64,000 nt of DNA from Nemertoderma westbladi (Eukaryota > Xenacoelomorpha > Nemertodermatida > Nemertodermatidae): positions 62,001-126,000 of the forward strand of contig JAUCBJ010003326.1 in assembly GCA_032718475.1 (NCBI GenBank), written 5' to 3'. A model generated the notes under the pieces. That model searched no databases and had not been told where the DNA came from. It saw only the letters and a list, made by a program, of their open reading frames with translations. The position numbers were made by a program, and so were the translations under genes. Every line of letters starts with the position of its first letter. Within the stretch, counting starts at the first letter, position 1. Shown here piece after piece: positions 57,771 through 64,000 of the stretch.

Positions 57771-60700
57771 ATAATTTCTGCCGTGAGAAAGTTAATTGTA
57801 ATTTCTGCCGTGAGAAAGTTAATTGTAATTTCTGCCGTGATAAAGTTAATTGTAATTTCTGCCGTAAGAAAGTTAATTGTATATTCTGCAGTGAGTTAAT
57901 AATAATTTCTGCCGTGAGAAAGTTAATTTTAATTTCTGCCGTGAGAAAGTTAATTGTAATTTCTGCCGTGAGAAAGTTAATTGTAATTTCTGCCGTGAGA
58001 AAGTTAATTGTAATTTCTGCAGTGAGTTAATAATAATTTCTGCAGTGAGTTAATAATAATTTCTGCCGTGAGAAAATTAATTGTAATTTCTGCCGTTAGA
58101 AAGTTAATTGTAATTTCTGCTGTGAGAAAGTTAATTGTCATTTCTGCCGTGAGAAAGTTAATTGTCATTTCTGCCGTGAGAAAGGTAATTGTAATTTCTG
58201 CTGAGAGAAAGTTAATTGTAATTTCTGCCGTGAGAAAGTTAATTGTAATTTCTGCCGTGAGAAAGTTAATTGTAATTTCTGCCGTGAGAAAGTTAATTGT
58301 AATTTCTGCAGTGAGTTAATAATAATTTCTGCCGTGAGAAAATTAATTGTAATTTCTGCCGTGAGAAAGTTAATTGTAATTTCTGCCGTGAGAAAGTTAA
58401 TTGTAATTTCTGCTGTGAGTTAATAATAATTTCTGCCGTGAGAAAATTAATTGTAATTTCTGCCGTGAGAAAGTTAATTGTAATTTCTGCTGTGAGAAAG
58501 TTAATTGTAATTTCTGCAGTGAGTTAATAATAATTTCTGCCGTGAGAAAGTTAATTGTAATTTCTGCCGTGAGAAAGTTAATTGTAATTTCTGCCGTGAT
58601 AAAGTTAATTGTAATTTCTGCCGTAAGAAAGTTAATTGTAAATTCTGCAGTGAGTTAATAATAATTTCTGCCGTGAGAAAGTTAATTGTAATTTCTGCCG
58701 TGAGAAAGTTAATTGTAATTTCTGCCGTGAGAAAGGTAATTGTAATTTCTGCCGTGAGAAAGTTAATTGTAATTTCTGCAGTGAGTTAATAATAATTTCT
58801 GCCGTGAGAAAGTTAATTGTAATTTCTGCCGTGAGAAAGTTAATTGTAATTTCTGCCGTGATAAAGTTAATTGTAATTTCTGCCGTAAGAAAGTTAATTG
58901 TAAATTCTGCAGTGAGTTAATAATAATTTCTGCCGTGAGAAAGTTAATTGTAATTTCTGCCGTGAGAAAGTTAATTGTAATTTCTGCCGTGAGAAAGTTA
59001 ATTGTAATTTCTGCAGTGAGTTAATAATAATTTCTGCCGTGAGAAAGTTAATTGTAATTTCTGCCGTAAGAAAGTTAATTGTAATTGCTGCCGTGAGAAA
59101 GTTAATTGTAATTTCTGCCGTGAGAAAGTTAATTGTAATTTCTGCCGTAAGAAAGTTAATTGTAATTTCTGCCGTGAGAAAGTTAATTGTAATTTCTGCC
59201 GTGAGAAAGTTAATTGTAATTTCTGCAGTGAGTTAATAATAATTTCTGCGGTGAGAAAATTAATTGTAATTTCTGCCGTGAGAAAGTTAATTGTAATTTC
59301 TGCCGTGAGAAAGTTAATTGTAATTTCTGCAGTGAGTTAATAATAATTTCTGCCGTGAGAAAATTAATTGTAATTTCTGCCGTAAGAACGTTAATTGTAA
59401 TTTTTGCTGTGAGAAAGTTAATTGTAATTTCTGCAGTGAGTTAATAATAATTTCTGCCGTGAGAAAGTTAATTGTAATTTCTGCCGTGAAAAGTTAATTG
59501 TAATTTCTGCCGTGATAAAGTTAATTGTAATTTCTGCCGTAAGAAAGTTAATTGTAAATTCTACCTGTGAGTTAATAATAATTTCTGCCGTGAGAAAGTT
59601 GATTGTAATTTCTGCCGTGAGAAAGTTAATTGTAATTTCTGCCGTGAGAAAGTTAATTGTAATTTCTGCCGTGAGAAAGTTAATTGTAATTTCTGCAGTG
59701 AGTTAATAATAATTTCTGCCGTGAGAAAGTTAATTGTAATTTCTGCCGTGAGAAAGTTAATTGTCATTTCTGCCGTGAGAAAGTTAATTGTCATTTCTGC
59801 CGTGAGAAAGTTAATTGTAATTTCTGCTGAGAGAAAGTTAATTGTAATTTCTGCCGTGAGAAAGTTAATTGTAATTTCTGCCGTGAGAAAGTTAATTGTA
59901 ATTTCTGCCGTGAGAAAGTTAATTGTAATTTCTGCAGTGAGTTAATAATAATTTCTGCCGTGAGAAAATTAATTGTAATTTCTGCCGTGAGAAAGTTAAT
60001 TGTAATTTCTGCTGTGAGAAAGTTAATTGTAATTTCTGCAGTGAGTTAATAATAATTTCTGCCGTGAGAAAGTTAATTGTAATTTCTGCCGTGAGAAAGT
60101 TAATTGTAATTTCTGCCGTGAGAAAGTTAATTGTAATTTCTGCCGTGATAAAGTTAATTGTAATTTCTGCCGTAAGAAAGTTAATTGTAAATTCTGCAGT
60201 GAGTTAATAATAATTTCTGCCGTGAGAAAGTTAATTGTAATTTCTGCCGTGAGAAAGTTAATTGTAATTTCTGCCGTGAGAAAGTTAATTGTAATTTCTG
60301 CCGTGAGAAAGTTAATTGTAATTTCTGCAGTGAGTTAATAATAATTTCTGCAGTGAGTTAATAATAATTTCTGCCGTGAGAAAATTAATTGTAATTTCTG
60401 CCGTTAGAAAGTTAATTGTAATTTCTGCTGTGAGAAAGTTAATTGTCATTTCTGCCGTGAGAAAGTTAATTGTCATTTCTGCCGTGAGAAAGGTAATTGT
60501 AATTTCTGCTGAGAGAAAGTTAATTGTAATTTCTGCCGTGAGAAAGTTAATTGTAATTTCTGCCGTGAGAAAGTTAATTGTAATTTCTGCCGTGAGAAAG
60601 TTAATTGTAATTTCTGCAGTGAGTTAATAATAATTTCTGCCGTGAGAAAATTAATTGTAATTTCTGCCGTGAGAAAGTTAATTGTAATTTCTGCCGTGAG

Positions 60701-63700
60701 AAAGTTAATTGTAATTTCTGCTGTGAGTTAATAATAATTTCTGCCGTGAGAAAATTAATTGTAATTTCTGCCGTGAGAAAGTTAATTGTAATTTCTGCTG
60801 TGAGAAAGTTAATTGTAATTTCTGCAGTGAGTTAATAATAATTTCTGCCGTGAGAAAGTTAATTGTAATTTCTGCCGTGAGAAAGTTAATTGTAATTTCT
60901 GCCGTGATAAAGTTAATTGTAATTTCTGCCGTAAGAAAGTTAATTGTAAATTCTGCAGTGAGTTAATAATAATTTCTGCCGTGAGAAAGTTAATTGTAAT
61001 TTCTGCCGTGAGAAAGTTAATTGTAATTTCTGCCGTGAGAAAGTTAATTGTAATTTCTGCCGTGAGAAAGTTAATTGTAATTTCTGCAGTGAGTTAATAA
61101 TAATTTCTGCCGTGAGAAAATTAATTGTAATTTCTGCCGTGAGAAAGTTAATTGTAATTTCTGCCGTGATAAAGTTAATTGTAATTTCTGCCGTAAGAAA
61201 GTTAATTGTAAATTCTACCTGTGAGTTAATAATAATTTCTGCCGTGAGAAAGTTGATTGTAATTTCTGCCGTGAGAAAGTTAATTGTAATTTCTGCCGTG
61301 AGAAAGTTAATTGTAATTTCTGCCGTGAGAAAGTTAATTGTAATTTCTGCAGTGAGTTAATAATAATTTCTGCCGTGAGAAAGTTAATTGTAATTTCTGC
61401 CGTGAGAAAGTTAATTGTCATTTCTGCCGTGAGAAAGTTAATTGTCATTTCTGCCGTGAGAAAGTTAATTGTAATTTCTGCTGAGAGAAAGTTAATTGTA
61501 ATTTCTGCCGTGAGAAAGTTAATTGTAATTTCTGCCGTGAGAAAGTTAATTGTAATTTCTGCCGTGAGAAAGTTAATTGTAATTTCTGCAGTGAGTTAAT
61601 AATAATTTCTGCCGTGAGAAAATTAATTGTAATTTCTGCCGTGAGAAAGTTAATTGTAATTTCTGCTGTGAGAAAGTTAATTGTAATTTCTGCAGTGAGT
61701 TAATAATAATTTCTGCCGTGAGAAAGTTAATTGTAATTTCTGCCGTGAGAAAGTTAATTGTAATTTCTGCCGTGAGAAAGTTAATTGTAATTTCTGCCGT
61801 GATAAAGTTAATTGTAATTTCTGCCGTAAGAAAGTTAATTGTAAATTCTGCAGTGAGTTAATAATAATTTCTGCCGTGAGAAAGTTAATTGTAATTTCTG
61901 CCGTGAGAAAGTTAATTGTAATTTCTGCCGTGAGAAAGTTAATTGTAATTTCTGCCGTGAGAAAGTTAATTGTAATTTCTGCAGTGAGTTAATAATAATT
62001 TCTGCAGTGAGTTAATAATAATTTCTGCCGTGAGAAAATTAATTGTAATTTCTGCCGTTAGAAAGTTAATTGTAATTTCTGCTGTGAGAAAGTTAATTGT
62101 CATTTCTGCCGTGAGAAAGTTAATTGTCATTTCTGCCGTGAGAAAGGTAATTGTAATTTCTGCTGAGAGAAAGTTAATTGTAATTTCTGCCGTGAGAAAG
62201 TTAATTGTAATTTCTGCCGTGAGAAAGTTAATTGTAATTTCTGCCGTGAGAAAGTTAATTGTAATTTCTGCAGTGAGTTAATAATAATTTCTGCCGTGAG
62301 AAAATTAATTGTAATTTCTGCCGTGAGAAAGTTAATTGTAATTTCTGCCGTGAGAAAGTTAATTGTAATTTCTGCTGTGAGTTAATAATAATTTCTGCCG
62401 TGAGAAAATTAATTGTAATTTCTGCCGTGAGAAAGTTAATTGTAATTTCTGCTGTGAGAAAGTTAATTGTAATTTCTGCAGTGAGTTAATAATAATTTCT
62501 GCCGTGAGAAAGTTAATTGTAATTTCTGCCGTGAGAAAGTTAATTGTAATTTCTGCCGTGATAAAGTTAATTGTAATTTCTGCCGTAAGAAAGTTAATTG
62601 TAAATTCTGCAGTGAGTTAATAATAATTTCTGCCGTGAGAAAGTTAATTGTAATTTCTGCCGTGAGAAAGTTAATTGTAATTTCTGCCGTGAGAAAGTTA
62701 ATTGTAATTTCTGCCGTGAGAAAGTTAATTGTAATTTCTGCAGTGAGTTAATAATAATTTCTGCCGTGAGAAAATTAATTGTAATTTCTGCCGTGAGAAA
62801 GTTAATTGTAATTTCTGCTGTGAGAAAGTTAATTGTAATTTCTGCAGTGAGTTAATAATAATTTCTGCCGTGAGAAAGTTAATTGTAATTTCTGCCATGA
62901 GAAAGTTAATTGTAATTTCTGCCGTGAGAAAGTTGATTGTAATTTCTGCCGTGAGAAAGTTAATTGTAATTTCTGCCGTGAGAAAGTTAATTGTAATTTC
63001 TGCTGTGAGAATGTTAATTGTAATTTCTGCAATGAGTTAATAATAATTTGTGCCGTGAGAAAGTTAATTGTAATTTCTGCCGTGAGAAAGTTAATTGTAA
63101 TTTCTGCCGTGAGAAAGTTAATTGTAATTTCTGCCGTGAGAAAGTTAATTGTAATTTCTGCCGTGAGAAAGTTAATTGTAATTTCTGCCGTGAGAAAGTT
63201 AATTATAATTTCTGCCGTGAGAAAGTTAATTGTAATTTCTGCCGTGAGAAAGTTAATTGTAATTTCTGCCGTGAGAAAGTTAATTGTAATTTCTGCCGTG
63301 AGAAAGTTAATTGTAATTTCTGCCGTAAGAAAGTTAATTGTAAATTCTGCAGTGAGTTAATAATAATTTCTGCCGTGAGAAAGTTAATTGTAATTTCTGC
63401 CGTGAGAAAGTTAATTGTAATTTCTGCCGTGAGAAAGTTAATTGTAATTTCTGCTGTGAGAAAGTTAATTGTAATTTCTGCAGTGAGTTAATAATAATTT
63501 CTGCCGTGAGAAAGTTAATTGTAATTTCTGCCGTGAGAAAGTTAATTGTAATTTCTGCCGTGATAAAGTTAATTGTAATTTCTGCCGTAAGAAAGTTAAT
63601 TGTAAATTCTGCAGTGAGTTAATAATAATTTCTGCCGTGAGAAAGTTAATTGTAATTTCTGCCGTGAGAAAGTTAATTGTAATTTCTGCCGTGAGAAAGT

Positions 63701-64000
63701 TAATTGTAATTTCTGCCGTGAGAAAGTTAATTATAATTTCTGCCGTGAGAAAGTTAATTGTAATTTCTGCCGTGAGAAAGTTAATTGTAATTTCTGCCGT
63801 GAGAAAGTTAATTGTAATTTCTGCCGTGAGAAAGTTAATTGTAATTTCTGCCGTAAGAAAGTTAATTGTAAATTCTGCAGTGAGTTAATAATAATTTCTG
63901 CCGTGAGAAAGTTAATTGTAATTTCTGCCGTGAGAAAGTTAATTGTAATTTCTGCCGTGAGAAAGTTAATTGTAATTTCTGCCGTGAGAAAGTTAATTGT

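Larger units (their letters stand above)
27531..64000. repeat. 27-bp satellite array with higher-order structure, at least 36.4 kb
   Basis: Uninterrupted head-to-tail monomers, all in one orientation, running off the window end. The 27-bp monomer begins GTGAGAAAGTTAATTG and ends TAATTTCTGCC. Recurrent variants include TAAGAAAG, TGATAAAG, GAAAATTAATTG, AATTGTCATTTC, GCTGAGAGAAAG, GAAAGGTAATTG and AATTGCTGCC. A shorter 23-bp form (GTGAGTTAATAATAATTTC plus TGCC), lacking 4 bp, recurs about every 3-10 monomers, often as doublets. The order of variants recurs over kilobases, defining higher-order blocks. Because 27 is a multiple of 3, short open frames (RKLIVISAV repeats) arise and are closed by the 23-bp form; they are not genes. 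Confidence 0.97.

Noticed and set aside
27531-64000. Dozens of open frames encoding RKLIVISAV or CREKVNCNF repeats
   Set aside because: They are forced by the 27-bp period, are closed wherever a 23-bp unit occurs, and exist in several frames on both strands. There is no independent coding evidence.
27531-64000. CRISPR array
   Set aside because: The 27-bp units are contiguous with no unique spacers, there are no cas genes, and the sequence is eukaryotic.

Overview
The window is eukaryotic and probably from an invertebrate metazoan. It has AT-rich non-coding DNA, spliced exons, several clades of non-LTR retrotransposon, a tRNA-derived SINE head, a piggyBac-type non-autonomous DNA transposon and very long tandem arrays. 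There are no operons, ribosome binding sites or CRISPR arrays. The sequence alone does not fix the species.

Layout. 1-3.6 kb holds decayed non-LTR reverse transcriptase fragments. One of them is split by a tRNA-headed SINE whose body has expanded into a 51-bp minisatellite. 4.0-7.4 kb is a nearly full-length but broken RTE-like element (A) between 14-bp target-site duplications. 8.3-10.7 kb is a 147-bp tandem repeat invaded by a second RTE-like family (B), whose reverse transcriptase frame is still open. 11.2-12.1 kb is another RT relic and 12.3-13.2 kb a 63-bp minisatellite.

13.6-17.9 kb carries the only recognisable host gene: two plus-strand internal exons (13601-13780 and 17718-17844) with good splice sites. 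The second encodes the start of a C2 domain like the first C2 domain of MCTP (multiple C2 and transmembrane domain) proteins. The intron between them holds a 0.9-kb palindromic foldback element and a 24-bp-TIR element. No further MCTP exon was found, so everything downstream may lie in one very large intron.

17.9-27.5 kb contains, in order: a TAGGGC telomere-like array about 25 nt after the splice donor; an old RTE copy (D) split by a younger composite insertion (piggyBac-type element plus RTE copy C); a CCACT array; a perfect 86-bp inverted repeat around a CGACT loop; and a possible single-exon gene for a 194-aa single-pass membrane protein of unknown family.

27.5-64 kb (and beyond) is one uninterrupted head-to-tail satellite with a 27-bp monomer. 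Recurrent 23-bp deletion variants punctuate it, and multi-kilobase blocks are duplicated at several nested scales. It is the most striking feature here. Coordinates of degenerate elements are approximate because they were read by eye.
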